Assembly (NCBI GenBank): GCA_964626565.1
Contig: CAZVFX010000026.1
Span: 3,287-67,286, forward strand
Direction: 5' to 3'
DNA: 64,000 nucleotides
From: CAZVFX01 sp964626565
GTDB lineage: Bacteria > Myxococcota_A > UBA9042 > CAIXZC01
Each line of letters begins with the position of its first letter. The stretch's first letter is position 1. A program made the position numbers and the translations under genes. A model generated the notes under the pieces. The model was not told where the DNA came from, made no database searches, and saw only the letters and a list, made by a program, of their open reading frames with translations. Positions 24,604-35,500 of the stretch are shown piece after piece.

Positions 24604-25962
24604 CTAAACAACGCCCTGGTCGAGCATGGCGTCGGCGACTTTCACGAAGCCGCCGATGTTGGCGCCGTCGACGTAGTTGATGTAATTACCCTGGGTGCCG
24701 TACTGGACGCACTGCTCGTGGACTGCCTTCATGATGTTATGCAGCCGCTGATCCACCTCTTCCCTGGTCCAACTCAGGCGCAGGGCGTTCTGGCTCATCT
24801 CGAGACCGGAAACCGCCACGCCGCCGGCGTTGGCCGCCTTGCCCGGGCCGAACAGAAGCTTGTTTTCCAGGAACACGTTCACCGCGTCGGCGGTGCTGGG
24901 CATGTTGGCGCCCTCGCTCACAACCTGTACACCATTATTGACCAGGTTCTGGGCGTCGTTGGCGTTGATTTCGTTCTGCGTCGCGCTGGGTACGGCGACG
25001 TCGGCCTGATGGCTCCACAACGGGTTGTAGTTGAGACTCCGGTCAACCGCGGTGTAGATGGCTGAGGGATACTTGTCAGCGTATTCTTTGATCCGGCCGC
25101 GGTGGACGTTCTTCAACTCCTTAATGTACTCCAGCTTCTCCCGGTCAATGCCCGTCTCATCATAGATGTAACCGCCGGAATCGGATGCCGTGACCGGCCT
25201 GGCGCCGAGGTCGATCAACTTTTCGATGGCGAACTGAGCGACGTTGCCCGACCCGGAAACCAGGCCGGTCTTGCCTTCGAGGGTGGAGTTCCGGGTCTTC
25301 ATCATTTCGGCTGCAAAATACACCGCACCATACCCGGTTGCCTCGGGGCGGATCAGACTGCCGCCCCAGGTCCGGCCTTTGCCGGTGAGTACGCCCGTGA
25401 ACTCGTTGCTCAGCTTCTTGTACTGGCCGAACAGGTAGCCTATCTCGCGGCCGCCCACGCCGATATCGCCGGCGGGCACGTCGGTGTCCGCGCCGATGTG
25501 CCGGTACAGTTCGCTCATGAAAGCCTGGCAGAAGTGCATTACTTCGTTGTCTGACTTGCCTTTGGGGTCGAAATCGGAGCCGCCCTTGCCGCCACCCATG
25601 GGCAACGTGGTCAGCGAATTCTTGAATACCTGCTCAAACGCAAGGAACTTCAGGATGCCGAGGTCCACTGACGGGTGGAAGCGCAGCCCACCTTTGTACG
25701 GGCCGATGGCGCTGTTCATCTCGATTCGGATACCACGGTTGAGTTGGGTTTCGCCGCTGTCATCCACCCACGGCACACGGAACATGATGACTCGCTCCGG
25801 CTCGCAGATCCGTTCGAGGATCTTGGCCTTCTTGTAATGCGGATTCTTGTCAAGGAAGGGTACGAGGGACTCAACAACCTCCTCAACTGCCTGGTGGAAC
25901 GCCGGTTCAGCCGGGTTCTTTGCGGTCAGTTTGTTCATGAATTCGGAAACAGCGTTGGACAT
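24604..25962 (-). CDS. gdhA: NADP-specific glutamate dehydrogenase
   Basis: A 452-residue enzyme that makes L-glutamate from 2-oxoglutarate and ammonium with NADPH. Motifs: G-G-L-R-F-H-P-S-V, the catalytic region L-P-M-G-G-G-K-G-G-S-D-F-D-P-K-G-K, P-A-G-D-I-G-V-G-G-R-E-I-G-Y, and the Rossmann G-S-G-N-V-A-Q-F-A. This is the hexameric small-subunit type I class (about 450 residues). I chose ATG 25962, which has GGGAGG seven bases upstream; an upstream in-frame ATG lacks it. A good promoter lies at 26021-26048. Confidence 0.95.
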   Translation of the reverse strand: MSNAVSEFMNKLTAKNPAEPAFHQAVEEVVESLVPFLDKNPHYKKAKILERICEPERVIMFRVPWVDDSGETQLNRGIRIEMNSAIGPYKGGLRFHPSVDLGILKFLAFEQVFKNSLTTLPMGGGKGGSDFDPKGKSDNEVMHFCQAFMSELYRHIGADTDVPAGDIGVGGREIGYLFGQYKKLSNEFTGVLTGKGRTWGGSLIRPEATGYGAVYFAAEMMKTRNSTLEGKTGLVSGSGNVAQFAIEKLIDLGARPVTASDSGGYIYDETGIDREKLEYIKELKNVHRGRIKEYADKYPSAIYTAVDRSLNYNPLWSHQADVAVPSATQNEINANDAQNLVNNGVQVVSEGANMPSTADAVNVFLENKLLFGPGKAANAGGVAVSGLEMSQNALRLSWTREEVDQRLHNIMKAVHEQCVQYGTQGNYINYVDGANIGGFVKVADAMLDQGVV

Positions 25963-26020
25963 GTGCAACCTCCCAGAATTGCTGCGTATTTTCAATGGCA
26001 AAAAGGTGCATCACCGACGC

Positions 26021-26048
26021 ATCATACGAAACTAAGGGTAATTTGCAA
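26021..26048 (-). promoter_or_regulatory. Candidate sigma70 promoter for gdhA
   Basis: On the minus strand TTGCAA (26048-26043) and TATGAT (26026-26021) are 16 bases apart; the -10 box matches five of six consensus positions. The implied mRNA start is about 50 bases before the gdhA ATG. Confidence 0.5.
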
Positions 26049-26126
26049 ACGAAATACTGGGGTGACCACTAGTTTTAATTTATTCCCGGGACGCACCCGC
26101 CCACAGACCCCCTAATCGTCGGGCGG

Positions 26127-26156
26127 TTGCACTACCGGATATCCCCGTTTTATGAT
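26127..26156 (+). promoter_or_regulatory. Candidate promoter for the amylase gene
   Basis: TTGCAC (26127) and TATGAT (26151-26156) are 18 bases apart. The -10 box is good and the -35 box poor. It lies 74 bases before the ATG at 26230. Confidence 0.35.
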
Positions 26157-26229
26157 CCCCTGGCGGGTGGTGAGGCTGTGGAAAGAGGAGGCAGAGTGTG
26201 TTAGAGGAATCCCCGGGAGGTGGTTGACG

Positions 26230-28569
26230 ATGCTAAAACGGAAGGGACCCGCAACCGCGGCAACGACGGCTCTGGCAGTACTGATGCTGACCGGTGGGTG
26301 CGGCGACTCGCCCGCGGGTCACGACTACCACGGTGGCCCAGCCGAAGTGGTGGAAACAGACTCGTGGAAGGTACCCGACCTGCCGGCTCCCGACGCGCCC
26401 GGAAAACCGGACGTCCTCGCGGACCTGGCCGATTCTACCTCCGAAACGGAAGCTCCTCCGGAGACGGTGGGCGACCAGCTCACCACCGTCGACAGGTTGC
26501 GGGAATGCAAGGCGCTGTTCTCGTTCGCTCCGCCAGACGGCTCAGCCGTATTTGTGGCCGGCGAGTTCACCGATTGGGCCGACGGTGAGGTCCCGTTGGC
26601 GGATGACGACGGAGACGGCAACTGGGAGTTGGAGCTGGACCTGGCTGCATACCCGCCCGGCAGTTACGGATACAAGTTCCACACCGCGGCTGACGGTTGG
26701 TTCCTCGATACGTCCAATCCGCTGGCCAAGTGGGTGGATGGGGTGGAGAATTCCAAGCTGGTGGTCCCCGATTGTAATCTCCCTGAGTTGAAGTTGGCTG
26801 AGGCCCATGTCGATCCAGCGGCAGGAACGCTCACCGCGTTCGTTGAAGTGTTCAACTCCCCGGCCAGTACGGGCCTCAAGGCCGGAACCGCATCCCTGCT
26901 GGTGAACGGCGAACCCCATGAGTCCGGATTTGACCCCGAGACCGGGGTCTTCGAGGTCGAGTTGACAGGTCTGGAAGACAACACCAAAGTGACCCTTGCC
27001 TTTGCGCTGGAGAACGAGTTCGGGGAGGGTAAGAAATATCTGCCTTTCTGGTTGTCTTCCGACGATTGGAGTTGGGCGGATGCGGCCATCTACTTCGCCT
27101 TCACCGACCGCTTCGCCAACGGCGACGCAGCTAATGACGCACCTGCCCAATGCACCGAGACGGATGCCACCAACTGGTCCGGCGGCGACTTCGCAGGAAT
27201 CACCGAGAAACTGGAAGAGGGATATTTCACCGCGCTGGGCATAGATGTGCTGTGGTTGAGCCCCGTCATCGATAATCCCAACGGCTGCGTGACAGGAACC
27301 ATCCCCGGTGTTGTCTACACCTCCTACCACGGCTACTTTCCCCTCGACATCAGCGCCACGGAAGAGCATTTCGGCACCATGGCCGAGTTGAAAGAGCTGG
27401 TCAGCGCAGCCCATGCCCGCGGCATTAAGGTGATCGTCGACTTCGTGGCCAACCACGTGCACGAGGATTGCCCGTTCTGGACAGAGCATTCCGGGGACGG
27501 ATGGTTCCACGAATTCTACCCGTGCGAACCGGCCTGGGACAAGCTCATCGAATGCTGGTTCCAACCCTATCTCCCCGACCTGGACTACACCAATGACGAC
27601 GTGGTGGAGGTGATGACCGACAACGCGATCTACTGGATTACGGAAACCGGCATCGATGGTTTTCGGGTAGATGCAGTGAAGCACATGGTGCACAACTTCA
27701 TGAGGACGCTCAGGTGGAAGATCGCGCGGGAAGTGGAGACCACGGGTGTGCCGTTCTACATGGTAGGCGAGACATTCACCGGGGATTGGGGCGGCGGCGC
27801 GGGTTCAGCAGAATTGGCCATCAAGGAGTATATAGGCCCCTGGGAACTCAACGGCCAGTTCGACTTTCCGTTCTACTGGCAGATCCTCAGAGCGGTCGCC
27901 CGGGACGAAGGAGATTTTGGCGACCTCTTCTCATTCATCAAGGAGAGCGAGGGGTACTATGGTCCGGACGCACTGATGGTGAGCTTCATCGGCAACCACG
28001 ACGTGCCGAGATTTGTTTCCCATGCTGCGGGACAAATTGCCGACGCCTGGGGCAACGGCTCCAAGGAGCAGGGGTTGAACACGCCTCCGCCCCAGCCGGT
28101 AGACGCGGAGCCGTATCTGCGGCTCCGGCTGGCGTTGGGGTTGATGTTCGCACTGCCGCAAATTCCTCTGATCTACTACGGCGACGAAATCGGTCTGGCC
28201 GGAGCCGGGGATCCGGACAACCGCCGCACGATGGCGTTTACCGGGTTGTCCCAGCATCAGGAAGGGATCCTCAAATGGACTGGTGAAGTTGGCGATGCTC
28301 GCAGGCAGTTGGCGCCGCTGAGGCGCGGCACGCTGGAGGGAATCGAAACCAGCCCCGACTTCCTCGCCTTCAGGCGCGACTACGAGGGTCAGGCGGTAAT
28401 CGTGGCGGCAAATCGCACGGCGCAGCCCTTTGCCGGCAGCCTGGCCCTGCCTTCCGAAGAGGGCAAGAATCTCGTCGATTATCTTACCGACAAGAAGTTC
28501 GTGGTGGATGGAGGCGAAGCAGACATCGAGCTCCCCGCATTTGGCCTTTCACTCTTAGTTGTTGAGTAA
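26230..28569 (+). CDS. Alpha-amylase family (GH13) lipoprotein with CBM48-like domain
   Basis: A 779-residue exported enzyme. The signal peptide ends at T-G-G-C (weak lipobox), followed by an acidic Pro/Asp linker. Residues about 95-185 form a CBM48/AMPK-type glycogen-binding module (F-V-A-G-E-F-T-D-W ... G-Y-K-F). A GH13 barrel follows from about residue 280: catalytic nucleophile D481 (G-F-R-V-D-A-V-K-H), acid/base E514 (V-G-E-T-F) and D591 (G-N-H-D-V-P). All three catalytic acids are present, so an active alpha-glucan hydrolase is expected, probably held at the cell surface. ATG 26230 has GGGAGG nine bases upstream. Confidence 0.9.
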   Translation: MLKRKGPATAATTALAVLMLTGGCGDSPAGHDYHGGPAEVVETDSWKVPDLPAPDAPGKPDVLADLADSTSETEAPPETVGDQLTTVDRLRECKALFSFAPPDGSAVFVAGEFTDWADGEVPLADDDGDGNWELELDLAAYPPGSYGYKFHTAADGWFLDTSNPLAKWVDGVENSKLVVPDCNLPELKLAEAHVDPAAGTLTAFVEVFNSPASTGLKAGTASLLVNGEPHESGFDPETGVFEVELTGLEDNTKVTLAFALENEFGEGKKYLPFWLSSDDWSWADAAIYFAFTDRFANGDAANDAPAQCTETDATNWSGGDFAGITEKLEEGYFTALGIDVLWLSPVIDNPNGCVTGTIPGVVYTSYHGYFPLDISATEEHFGTMAELKELVSAAHARGIKVIVDFVANHVHEDCPFWTEHSGDGWFHEFYPCEPAWDKLIECWFQPYLPDLDYTNDDVVEVMTDNAIYWITETGIDGFRVDAVKHMVHNFMRTLRWKIAREVETTGVPFYMVGETFTGDWGGGAGSAELAIKEYIGPWELNGQFDFPFYWQILRAVARDEGDFGDLFSFIKESEGYYGPDALMVSFIGNHDVPRFVSHAAGQIADAWGNGSKEQGLNTPPPQPVDAEPYLRLRLALGLMFALPQIPLIYYGDEIGLAGAGDPDNRRTMAFTGLSQHQEGILKWTGEVGDARRQLAPLRRGTLEGIETSPDFLAFRRDYEGQAVIVAANRTAQPFAGSLALPSEEGKNLVDYLTDKKFVVDGGEADIELPAFGLSLLVVE

Positions 28570-28598
28570 TTGGCCGTGATGTGCACAAAATAGGGACC

Positions 28599-30704
28599 AT
28601 GAGCGATACACCGCAGAAGTTCGGCAAGTACACGCTGCTCGAGAGGATCACTACCGGGGGAATGGCCGAGGTGTTTCGGGGGATGCTCGCGGGTTCAGAG
28701 GGCTTTCGCCGGCAGGTCGCGATTAAGAAGATTCTGCCCTGGTACTCCGACCTCCCGGACTTTCGCAAGATGTTTGTCGACGAAGCTTCCATCGCCGCTC
28801 GCCTTAATCACGCCAACATCGCACAGATCTACGAGTACGACCTGGTGGACGACGTGCCGTACATCGCCATGGAGTTTGTCGAGGGTAAGGACATCAAGTC
28901 GATCCTGACCAAGTGCGTGGAAGAGGACAGGGTCATCCCCTATCCCATTGCGGTCTTCATCGCGGCGGAAGCGGCAAAAGCTCTTTTTTACGTCCACTCC
29001 CGTAGGGAAGCCAGCCGCCCCCTCAACATCGTACACCGCGATGTGAGCCCCCAGAACATCATGTTGAGCCACTTCGGCGAAGTGAAGCTGGTGGATTTCG
29101 GCATCGCCCATGCAGTAAAACGACGTGCGGCGACTCAGGCGGGTGTCGTGAAGGGGAAATACTCGTACATGTCCCCTGAGCAGGTGATGGGTAAGCCGCT
29201 GGACCATCGCACCGATGTGTTTTCCTTGGGCGTCGTGCTGTGGGAGATGCTCACCGTACGGCGTTTGTTCACCGGCCAGAACGAAGCGGACACCATCGGC
29301 AACGTACTGAAAACCCGGGTTGAGCAACCTCACAAAGTTGCTCCCGGTGTGCCTCCGAAACTGTCGGCCATCGTGATGCGGGCGTTGGCGAGAGACCGGC
29401 ACGATCGGTACCCGACCATGCTCGCTTTTTACGAGGAATTGTCGCGCTTCCTCTTCGAAACGGGCAGCTTCCCAGACGTAAGCGCGGTGGGTGATTTCGT
29501 CCAGGAACTCTTTCCGGAAGAGATGGAGCGCCTGGTGCAAGGAGAGCACCTGACCTTTGACGAGGAGGCGCTGGCGGACACCGACCCGGCTCCCGCCGAT
29601 GCGGAGGGCGAGCCGGTTTCTTTTCCCGAGCCCGAGGTCGAAGACGAGACGGCCACAGAGCCCGCGCCCCGGCTGCTTCCGTCGTCACGCCGGAAGTTGA
29701 TAACTTTCCGCGGTCTGGCCACCGCGGCCGGGACCCTCGTCGCTCTGGCCGCTGTCGTTCTGCTGATCTACTTCGCCCTGATATTTACGGGCAAAATCGA
29801 TCCGGCAGGCGAACCGCGGGGAAGGCCTGAGGCCAAAACGGTGGCCGCAGCCGACCTCAAGACGGAAGAGACCGGGCCCACAGCTATCAACGCGGCGGCT
29901 CCGGACATTGTAGCTAAGGAACCGGAGGTCGAAGTCCAGCCGGCCGAGGTCATTGCCACCGCTGCGGTGGTGGCGGATGTGGAGGCTGCGCCCCTGGCCG
30001 ACCTGAAGCCCCCGGGCCTCACCGTTACCATAGTCACCGAGCCTCCGGGGCCTCGCGTCCGCATCAACGACAACGCCTACGCCCAGGGCGAGATATTCCT
30101 CGAGGGAACGAGCGAAGGGGAGGAGTTGACCGTCCACATTCACGACGGCAGATTCAAGGATATTGATGACAAACTCGTAGCCACGGCAGGACTGGAGAAA
30201 ATCTACACTTTCGAAGCCCGGAAGGCCTACCTTGAGTTAAAGGTTGTTCCCGACGACTCGCAGATCACCATCAACGGCAAGAAACAGCCCCGCCATCCCC
30301 GAGGCAGTTACGGCTACACCGGTACGTTGGGTGAAGACGTCGTCGTGTCCGCAACCCGGGGCTATTATTTCCCCCGGGAAGAGACCTACACGCTAAAAGC
30401 GGGCCCTGGTGACGACGGCCACAACACCCGCACCTTGAGGCTCAAGCCCAAACCTTCGGGCAGCGGCAAGGAGACCGACCCCGGACGGCAGGACCAGGGG
30501 ATCGTCCAGCTCCAGGCCAACCCTTGGGCAGAAGTCTGGTACAAGGACAAGAAACTGGCCGACACCACCCCGTTCAAAAAAGCCTGGCCGGTAGGCACCT
30601 ACACGTTCGAGTTGAGACACATCGACTCCGTCCACAAGTGCAAGGTGACCGTCGTCCAGGGCCGCAGGGCCAAATGCCGCCACGATTTTTTACCTGTCGA
30701 CTAG
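28599..30704 (+). CDS. Transmembrane Ser/Thr protein kinase with PEGA-like tail
   Basis: A 701-residue Hanks-type kinase. The glycine loop is degenerate (T-T-G-G-M-A-E-V-F). ATP-anchoring K43 is in V-A-I-K-K, the catalytic loop is H-R-D148-V-S-P-Q-N as in many Myxococcota kinases, and the metal site is D166-F-G. After an acidic linker, one membrane helix (about 372-396) leads to a periplasmic beta-rich region with PEGA-like repeats (P-P-G-x-x-V-x-I-N-x near residues 485-500, then K-V-V-P-D-D-S-Q-I-T-I-N-G-K, and an end domain with L-Q-A-N-P-W-A-E-V-W). It is likely a cell-surface signal kinase. ATG 28599 is preferred over GTG 28581. Confidence 0.9.
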   Translation: MSDTPQKFGKYTLLERITTGGMAEVFRGMLAGSEGFRRQVAIKKILPWYSDLPDFRKMFVDEASIAARLNHANIAQIYEYDLVDDVPYIAMEFVEGKDIKSILTKCVEEDRVIPYPIAVFIAAEAAKALFYVHSRREASRPLNIVHRDVSPQNIMLSHFGEVKLVDFGIAHAVKRRAATQAGVVKGKYSYMSPEQVMGKPLDHRTDVFSLGVVLWEMLTVRRLFTGQNEADTIGNVLKTRVEQPHKVAPGVPPKLSAIVMRALARDRHDRYPTMLAFYEELSRFLFETGSFPDVSAVGDFVQELFPEEMERLVQGEHLTFDEEALADTDPAPADAEGEPVSFPEPEVEDETATEPAPRLLPSSRRKLITFRGLATAAGTLVALAAVVLLIYFALIFTGKIDPAGEPRGRPEAKTVAAADLKTEETGPTAINAAAPDIVAKEPEVEVQPAEVIATAAVVADVEAAPLADLKPPGLTVTIVTEPPGPRVRINDNAYAQGEIFLEGTSEGEELTVHIHDGRFKDIDDKLVATAGLEKIYTFEARKAYLELKVVPDDSQITINGKKQPRHPRGSYGYTGTLGEDVVVSATRGYYFPREETYTLKAGPGDDGHNTRTLRLKPKPSGSGKETDPGRQDQGIVQLQANPWAEVWYKDKKLADTTPFKKAWPVGTYTFELRHIDSVHKCKVTVVQGRRAKCRHDFLPVD

Positions 30705-30717
30705 GTCAAAACAACCC

Positions 30718-30746
30718 TTGACAGCAGTTTTGCCCTCCGGTATACA
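30718..30746 (+). promoter_or_regulatory. Sigma70-like promoter for the Cys-rich lipoprotein
   Basis: A perfect TTGACA (30718-30723) stands 17 bases before TATACA (30741-30746, four of six). It lies in the 125-base gap after the kinase gene. The following gene starts at 30830 with GAGGAGG six bases upstream. Confidence 0.6.
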
Positions 30747-30829
30747 GCCCTGCTCTGTACATGTTTACGGACAAAAGAATGTGCGCGGGGGAGGCCCTTC
30801 GCCACTGATGGAATTTGAGGAGGAGAAAG

Positions 30830-32527
30830 ATGAGAAAAGATGGTTGTTTCAACACACTCCGGGCAGGTTTTACGGGGATCATGCTGGCGCTATGCCTCGT
30901 GCTCACCGGGTGCCCCGATGAGAAGAAGGACAAAGACGCGACGGCGGAGCCGGACGTGATCGCGGACGTAGCCGGCGATGTGGCTCCCGAAATCGAGGGT
31001 GACACCGGCGACCCGTGCGATCCCGATCCGTGCCAGAGCCCCATACCTGCCGCAGTTTGTGACGACGACGGCGTCACTTTGAAGTGGGCTGGGCAGGGAA
31101 GCTGCGAAGTAAACGAAGAGGGCGTTGGGGAGTGCGTATACCCCGAAGGCACCACCGACTGTTCGGTGGAAGGCCAGGTGTGTAAAGACGGCGAGTGCGT
31201 GGACCCAGTGATCGACCCCTGCGACCCCGACCCGTGCACCGTAACGCCGCCGGACCTTTTCTGCGAAGATGACGGCGTGACGTTGAGCTGGTCCACCGGG
31301 CCGGGCACGTGCTCCGTCAACGAAGAAGGCGAAGCCGAATGCGAGTATGGCACCGAGAGCGAAGACTGCTCCGCCGACGGCCAGGTATGCAAGGACGGCG
31401 CCTGCGTGACTGAAGGCGGCCCGTGCGACCCCAACCCCTGCACCGAGCCGCCCGCAGACTACTGCGAAGACGACGCGGCCACCGCGGTGACTCACGAAGA
31501 TACCGGAACCTGCGACGACGCCACCGGCGAAGCTGTGTGCGAATACCAGGAAACCTCCACCAACTGCGCCGATGAGGGCAAAATATGCCTGGAAGGTGAG
31601 TGCGTGGAAATAACCGACCCGTGCGACCCCAACCCCTGCATCGATGTCCCGCCGGACTACTGCGAGGACGACGCGACCGCGATCCAGTACTCTGGAACAG
31701 ACGGCGTGTGCGGCGTTACCGTTGACGGTGAGACCACCTGCGATTACCCCAACCAGCCCGTCGACTGCGCAGGCGACGGCAAGGTGTGCCAGAACGGCGA
31801 ATGTGCCGACCCGGGTTGTAACTCCCATTGCGATTGCGACCAGGGCTGGTCCTGCAATGACGGCGAGTGCGCTCTCGCCGACCCGTTGGTGTTCTGCTGC
31901 GGTCAGGAAGGATGCCCGGAAAACGAGACCTGCTTCAACGCGGCAGGCGACCAGGGTCTGTGTGGAGTAGAAACCAGCTCCGCGTTCGGAAAGGTCCTTT
32001 TCAACGAAGTGCTCACCGATGGCTCCACCGATATCGACCCCAACGGGGGTGAGGATTCAGGAGACGCGGTAGAGGACGAGTTCATCGAGTTGGTCAACGC
32101 CGGGGACGCCCCCATCGACATCGGTGGTTTCACCATCGTCGAGTTGACGGTGCCCGCAGTGCCCCGCCACACTTTCGCGGACGGTACGGTGTTGCAGCCG
32201 GGTAAGGCCGCGGTCGTCTTCGGCGGCGGCGACGCCCCCGACGCCACCGACGGGGCTGTGTTCTTCACGGCCAATGCCGAAGACCCGGCACTGCCCTTCG
32301 GGCTGAGCCTTAACAATGACGGCGACGCGGTCAAACTGCTTGACGCCGACGGAAAGCTCGTCGCCGAGTTCAACTATGGTGGCGACACGGGCGTTGAGCC
32401 TGCGTTCGACGAATCCCTCACCCGGTCCCCGGACCTCACAGGTGAGTTTGTGCCGCACTCCCAGGCTGCAGGAGCCGCAGGGGCAATCTTCTCCCCCGGC
32501 GCCAAAGCCGACGGCACAACGTTCTAA
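30830..32527 (+). CDS. Cys-rich repeat lipoprotein with lamin-tail domain
   Basis: A 565-residue lipoprotein; the lipobox is L-T-G-C28. Four tandem Cys-rich units of about 65 residues (residues about 62-318) have the pattern D-P-C-D-P-x-P-C, C-E-D-D, C-x-V, C-x-Y, D-C, V-C, G-E-C. A shorter EGF-like Cys cluster follows (about 320-370), and then a lamin-tail-type domain (about 385-520: V-L-F-N-E-V-L-T-D-G ... F-I-E-L-V-N-A-G). Expected on the cell surface, stabilised by disulfides or calcium; no enzymatic motif. The start is chosen for the perfect Shine-Dalgarno. It lies 13 bases before the next lipoprotein gene, so they are co-transcribed. Confidence 0.82.
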   Translation: MRKDGCFNTLRAGFTGIMLALCLVLTGCPDEKKDKDATAEPDVIADVAGDVAPEIEGDTGDPCDPDPCQSPIPAAVCDDDGVTLKWAGQGSCEVNEEGVGECVYPEGTTDCSVEGQVCKDGECVDPVIDPCDPDPCTVTPPDLFCEDDGVTLSWSTGPGTCSVNEEGEAECEYGTESEDCSADGQVCKDGACVTEGGPCDPNPCTEPPADYCEDDAATAVTHEDTGTCDDATGEAVCEYQETSTNCADEGKICLEGECVEITDPCDPNPCIDVPPDYCEDDATAIQYSGTDGVCGVTVDGETTCDYPNQPVDCAGDGKVCQNGECADPGCNSHCDCDQGWSCNDGECALADPLVFCCGQEGCPENETCFNAAGDQGLCGVETSSAFGKVLFNEVLTDGSTDIDPNGGEDSGDAVEDEFIELVNAGDAPIDIGGFTIVELTVPAVPRHTFADGTVLQPGKAAVVFGGGDAPDATDGAVFFTANAEDPALPFGLSLNNDGDAVKLLDADGKLVAEFNYGGDTGVEPAFDESLTRSPDLTGEFVPHSQAAGAAGAIFSPGAKADGTTF

Positions 32528-32540
32528 TTGGAGGCAAACG

Positions 32541-35500
32541 ATGAACTACAAAATACTGCTTACTATTTTTGCCACGCTGCTTCTGGCCGCAGGCTGTTTC
32601 ACCGAAGACAACGACCAACCCTCCAGCGGAGCTTATGCGCTGGGCGAAGATGACGGGGCCGAGAGCGACGGCATCGGCGCGCCGGGCGACATCATCAACG
32701 TACCCGGGGACTATGAAACGATTCAGGCTGCGCTCAACGGCGCCGAAACCGGTAACACGGTTAAGGTAGCCCCCGGCCTCTATTCCGAAAATCTGACCAT
32801 GCCCTGGGGAGTCAACCTCGAGGGCGACAAAATCGACCCGCCGGTGCTCTACGGCACTGTTGCGTTCAACAACCTGGAAGACTCGGCCATCAGCTACTTT
32901 GTGGTAGACGGCATCCTGGGCGACGCCGAAGTGGGAATCCTGCTGAAAAACTCAGCGGCCACCGTCCACGGCGTGACCGTGAAGGGCTTCGATACCTGCG
33001 TTTCCATCGAGGGCTCGCTGGGGCTTTCCGTGGTGCGCAACAGCGACATCATCGACTGCGCCACCACCGCGGTCAATATCGATGGCATCGCCGGCGCCCA
33101 GGTACACAGCAACGTGGTGTCCAACTCAGGTCGCGGCATCATGCTGTCCGCCGCAGACGTGTCCGACGTCGAGGTGCTCAACAACACCGTACTCACCACC
33201 GGATTCGGCGCCATCGCCGGAGCCGCCCTGGAACTGCACACCGATGCGGGCTACGTGGCGTACAACAACGTCCTGGTTGGCAACGCGCTGGGCCTGTTCT
33301 GCCTCGACTTCTCCTGCCCTGCCGACTACAACATTGTCTGGGGCAACAATATCAATTACGAAGAGCTGACTTTCCTGGGCGCCAACGACATCACCAAGGA
33401 TCCGAAGTTCGCCAACTGGGCGGAAGGCGATTTCCACCTCATGTTCGATTCTCCCGCCATCGACGCGGGAACCCTGGACGCCTACGCCCCCACCGACAAG
33501 GACGGCTACGAGCGCCCCCAGGGCGGCGGCGTGGACATCGGCGCGTACGAGTACGTGGTTGAGAACAAGGACATCACCCTCGCGATTAACGAAGTAATGG
33601 CCAACCCGCTGAATGAAAAGACCGGTGAGTTCATCGAGTTCTACAACTACGGTTCGGAAGCCATGGATGCGGCAGACCTGGTTATCGATGACGGCGACAG
33701 CAAGGATATTCTCACCGGCTGGCAGGAGGGCTCCACGCTGGTACCCGCCGGCGGCTACGCCGTGGTCCTCGACCCGGATTATGCCGGCGATTACGAAATC
33801 CCCGGCGAAACGGTGCTCCTCACCGTAACTCAGACAGTGACCCTGGGCAGCGGCCTGTCCAACTCGGACCCGGTAAAACTCATTGACCCGGCCACCAACC
33901 TCCCCATCGACTCCTACTCGTTCCCGTTCAACCCTGGCAACGGCGTGTCGGTTGAGAAGGACTCAGTGGAAGAGGGCGACGTAAACAACAACTGGAAGGC
34001 GAGCCCCTGCGGCTCCACTCCCGGCGCCGAAAACTGCGCCAGCCTTCCGCCCAACGTTTCCAAAGAAGTCTACATCGCGATTAACGAAGTGATGGCCAAC
34101 CCGCTGGACGAAGGCACCGGCGAATACGTCGAACTGTACAACTTCGCAGATGAAGCTATCGACGTGGGCGGGTTCTTCATCTCCGACGGCGACGCCACCA
34201 GCGTCATCGCCGGTTGGGAAGGTGGCTCCACCCTGCTGCTCCCGGGCGAATTCGGCCTCATCCTCGACCCCGACAATGCCGGGGAATACGACATCCCGGC
34301 TGAGACGGTTCTGCTGGCCCCGGCCACCGGTTCAAAGATCGGCAGCGGCCTGGCCGTCAATGACCCCATCACCCTGTTCGACGAGTCGGGCCTCACGGTA
34401 GTGGATTCCTACACCCACACTTTCAATCCGGGCAACGGCAAGTCGGTTGAGAAGGTTGACTTCATAATCGGCGACATCCAGAGCAACTGGACCACCAGCC
34501 CGTGCGGCGCCTCCCCCGGGGCGGCCAACTGCGCATACGAGCAGGGCATGGACCCGGTCACGGGCGTTACCCTGTCCATTACCGAGGTGATGGCCAACCC
34601 GCTGAACGAAGACACCGGCGAGTTTGTGGAACTGTACAACTATGGTGCGGATGCGGTGGACGTCACCGGGTTCCGCCTCAGCGACGGCGACGCGGAAGAT
34701 ACGATCTGGGGGTTTGAGGGCGGACCTGCAGTGATTCCTGCGGGAGGATTCGCAGTGATTCTCGATTCCGAGTACGCCGGCGATTATGCGATTCCGGGCG
34801 GGGCTACCCTGCTTACTACCGACGATACTACTCTGGGCAACGGTCTCTCGACCACCGATGACTTGAGCCTGCGCAGCGACAGTGCGGCCTCGGTAATCGC
34901 CTCCTACAACTTCCCCTTCAACCCGGGCAACGGCATCTCCGCCGAGAAGATCGACCTGGTAGTCGGCGATGTACCCCAGAACTGGGTTGCCTCGCCCTGC
35001 ATGTCGTCCCCGGGCGAGCTCAACTGCGCGTCGGGAGGTGAAAAATCTCCCTTCGCCACCAGCATCCTCATTATCACCGAGGTGATGGCCAACCCACTCT
35101 CGGAAGGCTCCGGGGAGTTCGTGGAACTGTACAATGCGGGCAACGACCCGGTGGATGCGGCGGGCATGTGGCTCACCGACGGAGCGGGCATGGACCAGCT
35201 CCAGGCCTACGGCGCCACCGGCACTATCGTGGCCCCGGGCGGATTCGCCCTGATTCTCGATTCCGGATACGCGGACGATTACGAACTGCCCGACGGCATC
35301 ACGGTGCTCACCACCGGCGACGCCAACCTGGGCAACGGGCTGTCCACCTCTGACACGCTGACCCTCTACGACACCGACGGCATCACTGTGGTCTCGACCT
35401 TCTCCTTCCCGTACAACCCGGGCAACGGCAATTCGGTGGAGAAGGTGACCATGAATGCGGAAGACGTGCAGGCCAACTGGCTCACCTCCTCCTGCTCCCT